Below, in pieces: positions 34,779-47,036 of a DNA stretch of 64,000 nt. The stretch spans positions 2,108,001 through 2,172,000 of the forward strand of contig BLAL01000285.1 in NCBI GenBank assembly GCA_015698045.1, in the 5' to 3' direction. Position 1 is the stretch's first letter. Each line of letters begins with the position of its first letter. The notes beneath the pieces were generated by a model. The model saw only the letters and a program-made list of their open reading frames with translations, searched no databases and was not told the DNA's origin. The DNA comes from Rhizophagus clarus (lineage: Eukaryota; Glomeromycota; Glomeromycetes; Glomerales; Glomeraceae). The translations under genes and the position numbers were made by a program.

Positions 34779-37700
34779 CAGTGATGTGCATTGGAAGCTT
34801 CCAATGAAATTTATTGGAATTGGAAGTTCCATTGGAAAAAATTGGATTAATTGGAAGATGCCGATCTTCCAATGTTTCATGTGCATTGAAAGCTTCCAAT
34901 CAAAATTCTTGGAAATTGGACATAGTAATTGGAAACTTCCAATGGAAGCTTCCAATACAAAATTAGTAATTTTATTGTCACGAATGACGTAAATGTCACG
35001 TATATTAATTATCAAAATCACAACACGTTTTTATATAATCATTTCATTTTTTTTAAAATAATGAAAAGACCCAGGACCCACCGTCTTACTAAATATATAA
35101 AGGTTCTTGGAAAACAAAATTCATGTAATACTTACGCGGCATGTATTGCTTGTTTTGAAAAGTTAGAAGGTGATGAACTTTCAAGAAATACGTCTACAAA
35201 TAAAAAACTGCAAGTTAAAAATCACTTGAAAAATTGTCCACATTTTCGAGAAAAAATTAGAAATCAAGAAGAACTAGATGATATTATTAATTTGACAGAT
35301 AATGAGATGGAAGAAAAATATATCAAAAACGTCAAAAAGTGGATAATGAATTTGATAAGAATGATGAAAAAGTCTTAAAGTATTTAAAATCTTTGCAGTA
35401 TAATTTCAAAATTTCAAAATTTAAATCAATAGAAGAAACGGGTTCAGTAAAGTCATTTAGATCATTTGCTTCATCAACATCATCTACACGCAACTTTAAT
35501 TCAAAAAATACAATTAAAAATAATCTTATTCGCACTCCAACTAAAAGTGAAATACCAAAATTTGAACGTCTTTTACTAAGAATGTCAGTAGCAAATGGTT
35601 TTTCATTTCAGTGGATTGATCATCCTGCAATCTTGAAATTCTTTGAATTTTTGAATCCACATCTCATATTGCCAAATAGAAAGGCTCTATCTAATCGTAT
35701 ATTAACAAGAGAAACTGAAAATGTGAATACTTTGAGAAATGATAAATTAATTAATGATAAAGTTGGAGTTGTATTAGCGTTTGATGGTTGGAAGAACATT
35801 TTAAATCAGCATATATTCAGATCATTATTTATATCATCTTCAGGTGAAATTTTAATATGGGACGCCTCAGACATTAGTAGTGAATGTGAACGGTTAATTG
35901 AAATAATACCAAAAATAACTGGATTAATTCAAGAAACTAAAAGATTAGGTATTAAACTTAATGCAATAGTGTCAGATAGTGCACCGGCTTATAATGCAGT
36001 ACGGTAAATAAATAAAATTATTAAAATGAATGCATGCTTTAATTTCAAACTATTACTTATTTAATAATTTATCATAGGCGACAACTTTGATTAGAATATG
36101 CAGAAATTGTCTTTCTTCCTTGTTTTGCACACCAATGTCAACTGGCAATTGGAGATATTTTTAAAGAGTCACCAATTTTAAAAACCGCATCAAGTAAAAC
36201 AATTAAAATTGCTTCTTATTTTAAAAATGCAAATAATAGTTATTTCATTGGTAAATTGCGAGATATACAAAATGAATTATATGACAAATATTATTCAATT
36301 GTAATTCCTGGTGAGACAAGATGGAACAGTCATTATTTCTGCTTTAAAAGTCTCATTCGGTCTAAACAAGCTTTACAAGTAATTATTTTTTTTTATTGAT
36401 TTTTTATAATAATACAATAATCAAAAAATTTTTTTTATTATTTATAGAATTTGGCAATTCGTTACAAACGTCCACAAATTGGTTCAGAAGATGAACTTTA
36501 CTTAAATTCAGAACTTTGCCAAATACTTCTTGATAATGATTGGTGGGAAAAAATCAAGCTTTTGCAAGACATTTTATTACCTTATTGTGGTGTATTAAAC
36601 AAGCTGCAATGTGATAAAGCACGTCTTTATGAAGTGCTTTATGCTCTTGAATATTTTTGTCAATTTTGGAAGCAATTTCCTGATTCAGATTTAGGCAATC
36701 AAATGATTGATCGATTAGAAAAACGTTGGAGTCAATGGGAGCAGCCATTATTCTTACTTTCTTTTGCCCTCCATCCAAAATATCGTTTTACATATTTCAA
36801 TTCTGATCTTAATAATTTATCATTTACTTCCCTAGGACGATATTTGACATACTATTATAAAGCATGATTTAAAAAACGCCTATTACGATTATTATTGGAA
36901 TTTGAGGATTTTTATCAAAAGGTTAAACCATTTAATAATGAGATTTTTGAACAATTTGGAGAGAATGCTTTTAAATTTTGGGGATATGTAGAAGGTGATT
37001 ATAAAGAATTGGCTGCAGTTGCTTTAAAAATTTTTGGTATGTGTATAAATGCTACATCTGTTGAATGAATGTGGTCTTCCATGGGTTTTTTACATACAGT
37101 TCATTGTAACTGATTAAAAGTAAGTTAGAACTTAATTATTTAGTTAATATATAACACTTTTAATAATAAATTTATTTATCTAATTATTAAACAATAGTTT
37201 ATTTATTAATTTATTTTATGGCGAGTTTTTTTATTAGATCTTTTAGTATTTGTTTGATGCTGAGTTTCTTATTTATTTGTATTATTTTTTTCATTAATTA
37301 AAATATTAAAAATTTTTTTTTATTAGAATGAAAAAATATTAGCAATGAGTCAACTTCGGGCATCTATTAATTTTTTGTTAAGAGAAAAGGAATTACAACA
37401 AAGTCAAATTCAATTTTTGGATTCAAATGCTCTTCCAATGGAAACTGATTCTGAAGTTTTTACACCGAATTCAAATATTGAAGAGGAAAAAGAAGATATT
37501 GAAGATAACACTATTGTTACTCCTGAACATTGGGAACAAGAATTGGGAGAGTGGGAAGAGATGTTAATAGAAGAAGGGTTAGCACAATTGAAAGAGGAAG
37601 AGGAATTGAGGAGTAATTTGGATAATAATATGAAAGGTGATCTCTTAAGTGAATATATACATCCAGCAATAGACAAAAAAGCAAAATGGGAGCTTAAAAG

Positions 37701-37957
37701 TTTATTTAGTTCATCTCTTAATACTTCTAATTACTTAAATATAGAATCAAACAAATAAAACTTAATAAAAACTTTTTTTTGTTTAATGCTTTTAAAGATT
37801 TATGTATTATATATGATTTAATTTTATTGGATAAAATATGTTTACGTGATAAAGTGCTTCCAAACTTCCAATAAAAATTCATTGGAATTGAAAGTATGAT
37901 TGGAATTGGAAGATTTGGAAGTCCACATGTGCTTCCAAATTCTAATGCCCATCACTG
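34779..37957 (+). mobile_element. BED-hAT transposon, 3.18 kb, perfect 8-bp duplication, nearly intact
   Basis: Inverted ends CAGTGATGTGCATTGGAA and the inverse CAGTGATGGGCATTAGAA are flanked by CTATATCG at 34771-34778 and 37958-37965. Sub-terminal regions on both sides are rich in the word TTGGAAG / CTTCCAA (about 15 copies on the left), likely transposase-binding repeats. It carries one plus-strand transposase gene. It inserted into the accessory gene of the Plavaka-type element. A second, older copy lies at 47523-50763. Confidence 0.92.
35059..37758 (+). pseudogene. hAT transposase with N-terminal BED-type zinc finger (few breaks)
   Basis: Starts MKRPRTHRLTKYIKVLGKQN. A BED-like finger follows (YAACIACFEKLEG ... 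VKNHLKNCPHF: C-x2-C, H-x4-C). The core has LAFDGWKN (first Asp), IVSDSAPAYNAVR (second Asp region) and LPCFAHQCQLAIGDIFKES, then TRWNSHYFCFKSL, and the dimerisation region FWGYVEGDYKELAAVALKIFG...MWSSMGFLH. The last exon gives an acidic tail, GEWEEMLIEEGLAQLKEEEEL. Introns by sequence: 36004-36077, 36379-36447, 37120-37326. Breaks: a frame change near 35330 and TGA stops at 36865-36867, 37076-37078 and 37111-37113. With so few changes it is young. Whether the transposase is read from another copy cannot be judged here. Confidence 0.87.
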
Positions 37958-39649
37958 CTATATCGCATATTGCTGACATATAAATATAGATATTCTGAAA
38001 TGACTTATCAGTATCAGATATTGCAGAAAATACGAGTTTTGTTATATTTTTGATTACATTATTGTTATCATTATATAACTTATTATAACACTCTTTAACT
38101 TGTGGTAAATTTTTTCAGCTCATTATATCTTGCGGGCTTTTTTGTTTATTACTACTTATTGATTGTAGACTGAATTCCTTAAAAATAACGCTTTTCACTG
38201 CTGCAACGTGTATTCCTCTCATATCTTTCATTTTTCGCATGAACTATAAAAGAAAATAAAAAATCCATAATGATAATCGAAAAATTTAAATTAAACACAA
38301 CAGTTATGATTACGATTATTAATGATAATCACTATAGAATGATGGCGTCCTGAAAATGCGTTTGTCCACTCTCTATAGCCTACTTCGTGAAGATAATCAG
38401 GATAATATTGATTTAGCCAATTTTCGAGCTCCAACTTAAAATTTTCAAAGGTAGGCCATATATTGTCTGAAAAGGATTTATTACACACTGAATTATAACT
38501 TTCCTATATTAGTGTGTGACAATAATTAATTGCAATTATGTTGTGATTTAGTAACAGATGGTATAAGAGAGAATAGCACCAGGTTTTCATTAGAAACTTA
38601 TATTGAAGACCTTTTCACTTAGGTCAATTTTTTTCTTTTTCTCATTTTGCAACTTAATCTGGTTCTGGATCCATCTGACTTTCTCAAGCGTCTCTTTATG
38701 TAATTCATATAGAGCTTGTATTTGCCTACCTTATTTTATAAGCATGTCCTCGCAACTTTTTCTGCTTTTAGGAGGTTGGACATTGATCTCCAGTGTTTCT
38801 TCTGCAGTTGTAGTTGACAAGTTTTTTCCATGCTCAACAGCTAGCATGATCGGCCAACTGTACCGTACATTTTCTCTATTTGTTTCTAGTACAAGCATTT
38901 TATCGCCAGCTGACGTTAATGTATCAACCCAATTAATTGTATTAGGTGTAATAGATGTAAACTGAAATAAAATGTTGACAATTTTTGAGTCGAGAAATTA
39001 TCACTTACTTTGCTTTAATTGTCTGCCGTATGTTTTGAGTTGTTTAGAAATATATTTCTTTATCCTTCGATTGTTATCTAAAAAATAAATGATTGATTAT
39101 GAAAGGTTTATCAACATAATATCTAATAAATCATAATAAATATATATGGATCATTACCTTCTGCTAGTGGTGTAGTTTGCGAAGATTCTACTACTACTTT
39201 TATTTCTTCTTGATCACTATCTGATCCCTGGTTACTAGTATCTGATTCTTTGGCTGTCTCTTTAGCTTGTGAACTAATAGTATCTGATTCTTTAGCAGGC
39301 TCTTTAGCTTGCGAAGTATCTTTCTACTTTACAATTTTCTTAGGCCTTCTTATTTGTTATTATATTCGTTATTTGATTCCTGAGACTGTTTATCTTTGTT
39401 AGCTCTAGTGGAATATTTTTATTTTTTTGGCATTTTTTTAAAAAAGGTTTAAAACAAATTAGTAAAAAAAGAAAGATATAAATGGTTAGACTAAAGAAGA
39501 GCGAAGAAAAATTTAGTATAAAGTAAAAAAAGGAGCGAACAAAAAAGGATTGAAAAAGAAGCGGATGAAAAAGAATTGAAGAAGATTTGAATGTAAAATC
39601 AGAGATAAAAAAAGTTTAAAAAAAAGGTTGGAAAAGTATCCTATATATA

Positions 39650-40210
39650 AACTTTTCTAAAGTTTGATAAACTATTTAGATCAGTAAAACTTGATGTGAC
39701 GCATAAATAATTATAATGCATACTAATTAAATTATTATAGCGATGCGTTATTAATTGTAATGCATAATTAATATATTATAACGATGCATATTAGTTAATT
39801 GTACTCAAAATTAAATGGATTAAACAAGGGATAATGACGCATATTAGTTAATTGTACTCAAAATTAAATGGATTGAACAAGAGATAATGATGCATATTAG
39901 TTAATTGTACTCTAAAATTAAATAAATTCGAGGGATAATAATGTATATTAGTTAATTGTAAATAAATTCGAGTGATAACGATGCATATTAATTATTTGCA
40001 AATAAATTCGAGGGATACGGTAACAATGCATATTAGTTAACTGAAGATATCCAATCATAGTAGTAAATGGTATCGATCTCTTTCAATTACTCAAAATTAA
40101 ATAAATTATTTGAAAATTTAACAATACAAAACAATACAATTAATCAAGATATAACAATGTATATTTAATTGTTGTACTCAAAAATTAAATAGATCAACAA
40201 TACAATTAAG
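39650..40210. promoter_or_regulatory. Repeat-rich intergenic control region of the Plavaka-type element
   Basis: Between the divergent accessory and transposase genes are six or more imperfect units of about 55-60 bp with ATGCATATTAGTTAATTGTACTCAAAATTAAAT and GATAA(C/T)GATGCAT. Repeated words between divergent genes suggest a shared promoter with protein-binding sites; this is inference. Confidence 0.55.
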
Positions 40211-40478
40211 AAAAGTCTAAAAATATCTGTATTGTTTACTAATAAAACTGATTGTCGTCTACTACTAGTAAAGTTGAAATAATGAAATATATATATTACA
40301 TCATTTTTTGGTTTTGTTTAGGCAATAAATTCTGTTTTTACTAGTTTTATTCAAGCAACAAATTCACTTTCATAAAATTTAGTTCCATTTATTATCGCTA
40401 AAATCATTTAAAATAATCTATAAATGTTCATATTGTTCATGTACTTTTTTGTCAACTTATGCATTAAAATGACATATT

Positions 40479-43400
40479 TTGGACAAGCATCAATATATTG
40501 ACGAAGATGAAGAAGTAATCTTTCAATCAAACATGCCACACGAAGAACCTGATCTTTGGGATGATGATGATAAAGAAGTATCAAAAATGCCATATCATGA
40601 AGAATCTGGTCTCTGGGATGATGATCTTTTAATAAAAGATGACGAATCTGAATTGAAAATAACATTAGAACAACCTGTAAAATCTCATGAAAATTTACAA
40701 ATTTCTGAAGAGTCAGATAAGGAAAATGAGGAATTTGATGACAACGATGAGTCAAATGAGAAAAGTAGTGAATTTAATGATGATGATAATAAGGATAATG
40801 AAGTTGACTTAACATACTCATTATCTATCAATGCTAAAGATTTTGTGAGACCACACTAGATGATGCAATAAGAGACAAAACACATTCACCTAACACGAAT
40901 AGCCAAATGACATTTATCATGAATTTATGGAAATTGTTATGGAATATCAATTATTTAATTCTTGTGGTGATAGGATAATTAAGTTAATCAATAAAAGTAG
41001 ACAAGAGGCCGAAAAAAATCCATTACCAATAAATATTAAGGAAGGTCGTAGATTTCTTGATGTTAACAAATTTCCTTATATGAAATTCAAAAAAGTCTTT
41101 ATCATGAAATTCCAGGATAAAGATTATTCTTTTTATTATCAACCGATAATTCATGGAATTAAAGTTCTGCTTCTTCAATCTGAAATGAATGAAAAATTTG
41201 TTTTTAAGTATAAAAATCACAATACATTAATTAAGACTTATAGTGAACAATTCGAAAGTAATTGGTGGTATATCATGGAAAATAAAATTCCTGTCAATAA
41301 CAAATTATTATTGATAATAATCTACATTAATTCCACAACTTGTGATTATCTGGGCAAAACTTCTGAACATCCTATATATATTTCACTCAGAAATATACTA
41401 AATTGGCAGTGAAATAAACCTAACGCTAAAGTACTTGTTGGTTATTTGCCAAAATTGAAAGCAAAAGATAATACTACAAGGAATTTTGAGTCTTTCTGAA
41501 GATTACAGAGACTCATTTTTCAGAGATGTCTCTGAATATTATTATCGCTGATAATGAATCAAAATGGCATGTATTTAGTTGTTCAAAATAAAATACATCT
41601 ATTTACACCAAAATTATCAGTTATTCTTGCTGATATGGTAGAAGCAGGAGCATTTACCACAACATATCTTCCATCAACTTCTAAACGATCATGTTATTAT
41701 TGCTTGATAAATAACAAAGATCTTAATAATATGGCATTATCTTATATTGATTTACGAATTCCAGAAAAGATGAAACTAGCTATTAGTGAGAATCAAGCAA
41801 GTGAATTTTCGATTCATAAGGAGTTTAATTATTTTTGGGATTTTGACGATTTTAATATTTATGAGGTGACTGCTCCACATCGTATACATTTACTCGATCT
41901 TAGAATAACAAAGTATCTCATAAAATTTACTCATGAATTGTTACACTGAAAGGTCAGCAATAGAGCAGTAAAAGATATGGACCACAGATTGTGCGCAATC
42001 CCACGATATTCAGGCTTAATAATATTAAAAAACGGATTAGAAAATATATCTAAATTTACTGCCAATGATTATCGTAATATAATGAAAATGATTATTTTCA
42101 TTATAGATAATTTATACAATGATTATAAAGAAGGTGAAATACCATGTAAGAGACTGTGCAACATTTTTCATAAATATTTGGTAATGTATATGAAGTTGCA
42201 TCAGGAGTCATTTACAGATACTGAGTTAACAGAATTAGAGGTAAATATCGATTATTAATTCTAAACCAAATCTTTAATTAGTATTTAATTTTTTAAAAAT
42301 TTATTACTATTATTACTAGACGTTAATAACTGAATTCTGTCAAGAATTTGTAATGATATTTGCCGAATATTCTCCAAGTCGCTGTAAAATACCTAAACTT
42401 TATATGCTTCATTATCATATAATTCTGTCAATTCGACTTTATGGTTTGATGAATGGGATGTCAACAAAAATATATAAAACTTTGCATAAGAAAAGTGTTA
42501 AAACTCCATATCGAATGACAAATAAAAAAAATTATATTCCGCTAATGTTAACTACAGTAATGTTATATGATCTGTTTCATCATAATCTATTTTAATCGAT
42601 TAATTTAAATTTGATATGATAGGTGCGATGTCAATATTTAGCCTTGAAACAAAAAAAACCTATGATAAGGAGATCTAGTGGATTTCAAAATCTTTTATGA
42701 GAATTCAAATTTACTGAAAAGTTTCTAAAATAAAACAAGACACCGATATTCATCATCTGTATAAAGAAGGGTTTGATAATCTTCATGCAGGTTTTGAAGA
42801 GTTTTTGACTGAAAATGAATTAGAATATAATTATGAATCTGGGCATTTTAAAATATATTCTAGTGTAGCTGTTGAATCAACTGATATTATTTGAACAGCA
42901 GGAACCTTTTATGGTAATGAATGGTTCAGTAATGTAGTAGTTTTTTCTAAAGAAACTGCATGGTATAGAAAGGTATGATATGCTTAAAATTTTTTATTAA
43001 GATTTTTGTCATGACGACATGTTATTAACTGAATTAAATTTAGGCACTTTTATTATTGGAATTTTCTGCAAAAGGTTTAAAAGAGCCAGTAAATCTTATT
43101 TAGTTACGATGGTATGAAGAAGTACAAGAAGACAGTGATGGGCAAATGACCAGGTCATTTGTCCATTTTGAGATGATCCCTGAATGACCTTTGAATGACC
43201 TAGTCATTAGAGTCATTTGTCATTTGAGTCATTTAAAATTAATGCTTTATAATTTAGGCCAGGTTTATGATTTTGACTAGAATTATGAATTTATAGTATC
43301 ACATGAAAATTTTTATCCATAAAATATTGAAATTGTATTGGTCAGAATTATGACGTAATTTTTAAATAACTAGGTCATTTGTCATTTAATGTTAAAATGA

Positions 43401-43614
43401 TCCAAATGACACGTGACCAGTCATTTAGATCATTTGAAGTCATTTGGGTTACTGGCCAACACAGCAAAAAGAAGAGATCATATACGACTGTCCAAGATTA
43501 TAGCTAACTGATCAATATACATGTGTTTACTTAGATTCAGTTGATATGTTAGTTTATATTATACCAAGAAATAACTGTGAAAATGAATATTTTGTTAATA
43601 CGTATATTTTTTAA
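40479..43614 (+). pseudogene. Plavaka-type transposase (broken; interrupted by a MITE)
   Basis: Acidic N-terminal part (40479-40858), then MEYQLFNSCGDRIIKLINKSRQEAEKNPLP (40927-). The catalytic region has IIYINSTTCDYLGKTSEHPIYISLRNI, NKPNAKVLVGYLPKLK and NGMYLVVQNKIHLFTPKLSVILADMVEAG with KRSCYYCLI, EVTAPHRIHLLDLRITKYLIKFTHELL, RLCAIPRYSGLIILKNGLENISKFTANDY, and KIPKLYMLHYHIILSIRLYGLMNG. It ends VYIIPRNNCENEYFVNTYIF at 43614. This order (PVYLTIGNI, VLIGYLP, pre-Asp LADYPEQ-like, LHKLL, RF..P..PGLR.F..GI, KLH.L.HY) is that of Plavaka transposases. An intron likely lies at about 42241-42320. A fragment near 42967-43043 is another intron. Breaks include stops at 41410, 41497, 41947 and several after 42600, plus frame changes and the MITE at 43133. 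Family name is from memory of motifs. Confidence 0.7.
43133..43464. mobile_element. hAT-like MITE (332 bp) inside the Plavaka-type transposase
   Basis: Ends CAGTGATGGGC and (inverse) CTGTGTTGGCC are imperfect inverse copies, with 8-bp flanks CAAGAAGA (43125-43132) and CAAAAAGA (43465-43472) differing at one A/G. The sub-terminal zones repeat AAATGACC / GGTCATTTG words. The transposase frame before (LWYEEVQE) and after (RDHIRL...) resumes across it. Confidence 0.75.
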
Positions 43615-43699
43615 GGTGTAAAATAAAATTAGATTAATATTCTTAGTATTCATTTGTATATGAGTGTGTTTTATGATTTATTAATGAAATAATAAATAA

Positions 43700-44170
43700 T
43701 GGATTTAACTTGATTATTTTTGATAATTATCAAATATCACAAATCATCGTTGAGATTATTTTTGATAATTGTCAATATCGCAAATCATCGTCGAGATTAT
43801 TTTTGATAATTGTCAATATCGCAAATTATCGTTGAGATTATTTTCAATAATTGTCAATATTGCAAATTATCATTAAGATTATTTTCAATAATTGTCAATA
43901 TCGCAAATTATCATTGAGATTATTTTCAATAATTATCAATATCGCAAATTATCAGTGCAATTATTTTTAATAACTGTCGACATCGCAAATTATCAGTGCG
44001 ATTATTTTTGATAACTGTCGACATCGCAAATTATCAGTGCAATTATTTTCGATAATTGCAAATTATCAGTACGATTATTTTTGATAATTGTTAACATCGC
44101 AAATCATTATCAAGATTATTTTTGATAATTGTCAATATTGCAAATTATCAGTATGATTATTTTAGAAAAG
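43700..44170 (+). repeat. 41-bp satellite, about 11 units, sub-terminal in the Plavaka-type element
   Basis: Units such as GATTATTTTTGATAATTGTC followed by AATATCGCAAATCATCGTCGA repeat with period about 41 bp. Each contains the small palindrome TTGATAATTGTCAA. Similar ATATCGAT words occur near the opposite end of the element (34000-34200), so these are probable transposase-binding repeats. Confidence 0.8.
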
Positions 44171-45317
44171 TTAAATATTGTTGTATAATTGTGAGATAAT
44201 TATCAAATATTATCACATTATGTTGACCATCGATTTATAAATACGATATTTATCAATAAAGTGATAATTATTGATGTATATCTTCTGAAAAAATTTTCTG
44301 ATGATTACAGGCTTTGGTAATTGGATTTTAATGATCTTAAGCTTGTTAGAATTATTTTATCAAAAGGAATCTAATGGTTATAAATTCATAATAATTGGAA
44401 TAGTATTGACAAAATTATTATGATGTGAATATTTAATCAAAATTATTACAATTTATAATTCTGCTCAAAATTACTGATTTAATTATAAGATTTTATTGCT
44501 TATAGTCACATCTCATCATAATCACCAAATATAGATTATCCTAAATGTGTGACTATAGAGAGAGTTAACTGTATCTAGAGTTATAAAAAATAAAATACAA
44601 TTATTTTCAACCATTCTGAACAACTTTACTTAAGGACAAGAAGTTGATTTCATTTAACAAAATAGTAAAATTACACTTTAAAATTAAAATTCAAATAAAC
44701 AATAAATAATTGAAAGTATAAAACTTAATCACATTTTACAAATATTAATCCAATCATTTTAAAATTTTTACTGTAAGTAGTTTTGATTTGTTAAATAACT
44801 TTACTTAAGCAAAAAAAAGGTAATTTCATTTGATTAAAATGGTGAAATTATGCTCTAAAGTTGTAAAATAGGTTTTCACAAAAAAATTAATAATACAAAA
44901 ATAGCCAATATATACTTCATAAATATTATGCCAATCATTATAAAAATTAATATATAAGTAGATTTGATCCTGCTGAACAACTTTACTTAAGTAGAAAAAG
45001 TAATTTCATTTGACCAAAATAATGTAATTATGTCCTAAGTTAAAAAAGAGAAAAAAAAATTTTGGAATTAGTATTGTTTAAAAAATACAAATTTTTTCAT
45101 ATAATATTATATCTAATCTGAAGAAAATTAAGATCTAAGTACTTTTAATATTGCTGAATAGCTTTACTTAAGTATAAAAAGTGTTTTTATTAAACTAAAA
45201 TTTATTTTATATATAGTTAAATTTAGTAAACAAATGATTATAAATGATAGATTGAAACTTTTTTTGCTGATCTGTAAAACTAATTTTTTGTAGAAAATAA
45301 AATTTTTTATTTCAATA

Positions 45318-46830
45318 TGAAGAAAGGATTTCTACTAACAAAACCAGCCAAGAAAGTAGAAAAACTGGATTTACCACCTTTGGATATTATAGACTATAAC
45401 TTAAAAACTTCATTTTCTGATCATTTTCACGATATTATTATAGACTTTTTGTTAAACCTTATCACTAAGAACTCACCTTTTTTTACTTCATAGTATTTAT
45501 AGATCCAAGTGGAGTTAAAGAATTTCTTAACAAATATGAGGACCAACAAGTTTCTAGTAGCAAGTTGATAAAGAAAATAAAAACTGATGACTGCCACCCT
45601 CAAACTGCTTGCTTTTTGGCCTGCTTTCTCAATATTTTTCTCTTAGATGATGAACTCATGGGAATATTGTCCATGAATTCTGAAATTTGCCAAGAGTTGA
45701 AAATATACAATGCACAACATTCAGATATGGAAAATTTAGGGGATTCTATACACCAATCAGACAATTAATGTTGATGTGATTAATAAAGATTTAAAAGGAT
45801 TATTGGACGATAAGTCAGGCACCACATCCTCACGCAACAACACACCTATACCTATCACGCTCTTGACCAAATCTTAAAAAAGAAACACTAAAAAGAAGAC
45901 CTGTAAGGAGAAGAAGAAAATGTTGCAATTACAAACTCCTTCTAAATTAAATAAATGAATAGTATTCACTTTAGCGCTGAATCTCTTGAGTTCACACTCT
46001 CTTAACCTTCTGGTTAAGGATGGTTAATTTTAATCAAAATTTACTTTTTTCTTCTTTTACATCCTTTAAGCAGTTGAAATGAGATTCTAAATCACAATCA
46101 ATGTCTATTGACAATGAAAAGAAATTAAAACAGAAAGAGACAGATAACTCTCTTAAGAATGAAAATGTTATTATTACCAGATATTGTTTTCAAGAAGAAA
46201 AACAAGGGATAACTATACTCTATTGGATAATTTAGCAAAATGAGGTAAGATCATTTTAGTTAATACTAGGGTGCATAAGAAGTATTTATCAGCAAGAATA
46301 AGACTGATTCCTGACTATGAGTGCTTGAAATGTTATAATGAAGGGGATTAGACTATCAACTTAGGAGGAATTTCTGTTTGATAGTTCCCTACTTTCTGGA
46401 GTTTCTTAGAAAGAAAACAACGTGAGAAATTCTAAACTGTTATATACAATATTTCAGAAGATATGTACTTATTCCTAAATGGATGCCCTCACCAGTTTTT
46501 ATTGGATAATGATATAAAATCATTTAAAATAGTTAAAAAAGTTGATAAGTTTAGAAAGATGATAGGTTATTTTGATATATGAGATCATATTTCCACTCAT
46601 ATTAACAACCCTCAACTTTGAAATAATAAATGAATCTCTTAGTACCATTATTCTACTTCCAACTTCAAGAAGTTTTGTAAATTTGCTAAAATTGGTAATG
46701 CAGACAAGTCCTCAAAAACACCACTTTGATCTAACTCTTCTTTTTCAGATTTTAATACTAACAACTAAAAGAATAATCAAAATAAAACTTTTAAATCTGA
46801 TCATTCTATCAAGAAGATCAATCATTTAAG
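45318..46830 (+). pseudogene. ORF1-like protein of the half-LINE (broken)
   Basis: Starts MKKGFLLTKPAKKVEKLDLP. One frame gives IKKIKTDDCHPQTACFLACFLNIFLLDDELMGIL (45565-45768). Around 46200-46580 a frame reads NYTLLDNLAK, HKKYLSARIRLIPDYECLKCYNEGD, FPTFWSFLERKQREKF, YLFLNGCPHQFLLDNDIKSFKIVKKVDKFRKMIGYF, which aligns with the 19790-20260 part of the other copy. Many stops and frame changes. Function is unknown beyond likely ORF1-type nucleic-acid binding. Confidence 0.6.
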
Positions 46831-47036
46831 AAAAGACCAGTTCTCCAAGTCAAATGTAAAATATTTAATTGCTGAGCTGAAAGTATTGTTGAAACATTAT
46901 ATTTAATTTAATTAGTAAGATTAATTGATAATCTTTACTAACTTTTTGTCATACTTTACATTTGCTTTATATAATGTTTTTTGTTTTATTAGATTATAGA
47001 ATTTTTCTTTTTCTTTTTTTTTATTTTTTTTATACT

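Larger units (their letters stand above)
34446..39433 (-). pseudogene. Accessory gene of the Plavaka-type element, split by a hAT insertion
   Basis: The start is MPKK at 39433. Recognisable pieces include a Ser/Glu/Lys-rich part with repeated KEPAKESDT-like words (about 39400-39160), DNNRRIKKYISKQLKTYGRQL (about 39075-39005), a helical part FTSITPNTINWVDTLTSAGD...VEHGKNLSTTTAEETLEINVQPPKSRKS (38965-38770), and NKSFSDNIWPTFENFKLELE (38488-38291). The C-terminus TIHDAQKILREEVLEIL ... DDKLMTLHDDLFYDD ends at the TAG at 34446. Several introns are implied. The hAT element with its CTATATCG duplication interrupts the coding sequence at AICD|IVLNPSYSN. Stops and frame changes also occur. Such second genes in CACTA-like elements often encode DNA-binding proteins that help transposition; the role here is inference. 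Confidence 0.55.
33983..44300. mobile_element. Plavaka-type (CACTA-related) DNA transposon with two divergent genes
   Basis: Left end CAGGAAATTTTTTTAGGGG, continuing GATATATATCGATAGATA, and the inverse of the right end (CAGAAAATTTTTTCAGAAG, then GATATACATCAATAATTA) match at about 28 of 36 positions. A 2-bp AT may be duplicated at both sides. The body holds a minus-strand accessory gene (34446-39433), a repeat-rich control region (39650-40200), a plus-strand transposase (40479-43614) and a 41-bp sub-terminal satellite (43700-44170). It was opened by a BED-hAT element (34779-37957) and a 332-bp MITE (43133-43464); without these it is about 6.8 kb. Confidence 0.75.
33211..44571. mobile_element. 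TA-target TIR element (pogo/Tc1-like ends), non-autonomous, itself opened by a Plavaka-type element
   Basis: Left end TAGTCAACTCTCTTTATAATCA (33211-) and right end, whose inverse reads CAGTTAACTCTCTCTATAGTCACA (-44571), are flanked by TA (33209-33210, 44572-44573). Without the nested element it is about 1.04 kb (33211-33982 plus 44301-44571). It has no transposase. Its body carries three units of about 185 bp containing AGATTTTAATGATCTTAGGC, plus the start of a fourth at 44308. The CAGTTAACTCTC ends resemble pogo-like elements; the superfamily is inferred. Confidence 0.75.

Noticed and set aside
34786-35021. Plus and minus frames over the left end of the BED-hAT
   Set aside because: They come from the TTGGAAG sub-terminal repeats and not from a gene; the transposase starts at 35059.
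37410-37676. Minus-strand Ser-rich frame
   Set aside because: Antisense of the acidic C-terminal exon of the BED-hAT transposase.
38603-38965. 120-codon plus-strand frame
   Set aside because: Antisense of an exon of the Plavaka-type accessory gene, which has better family-like composition and splice signals.
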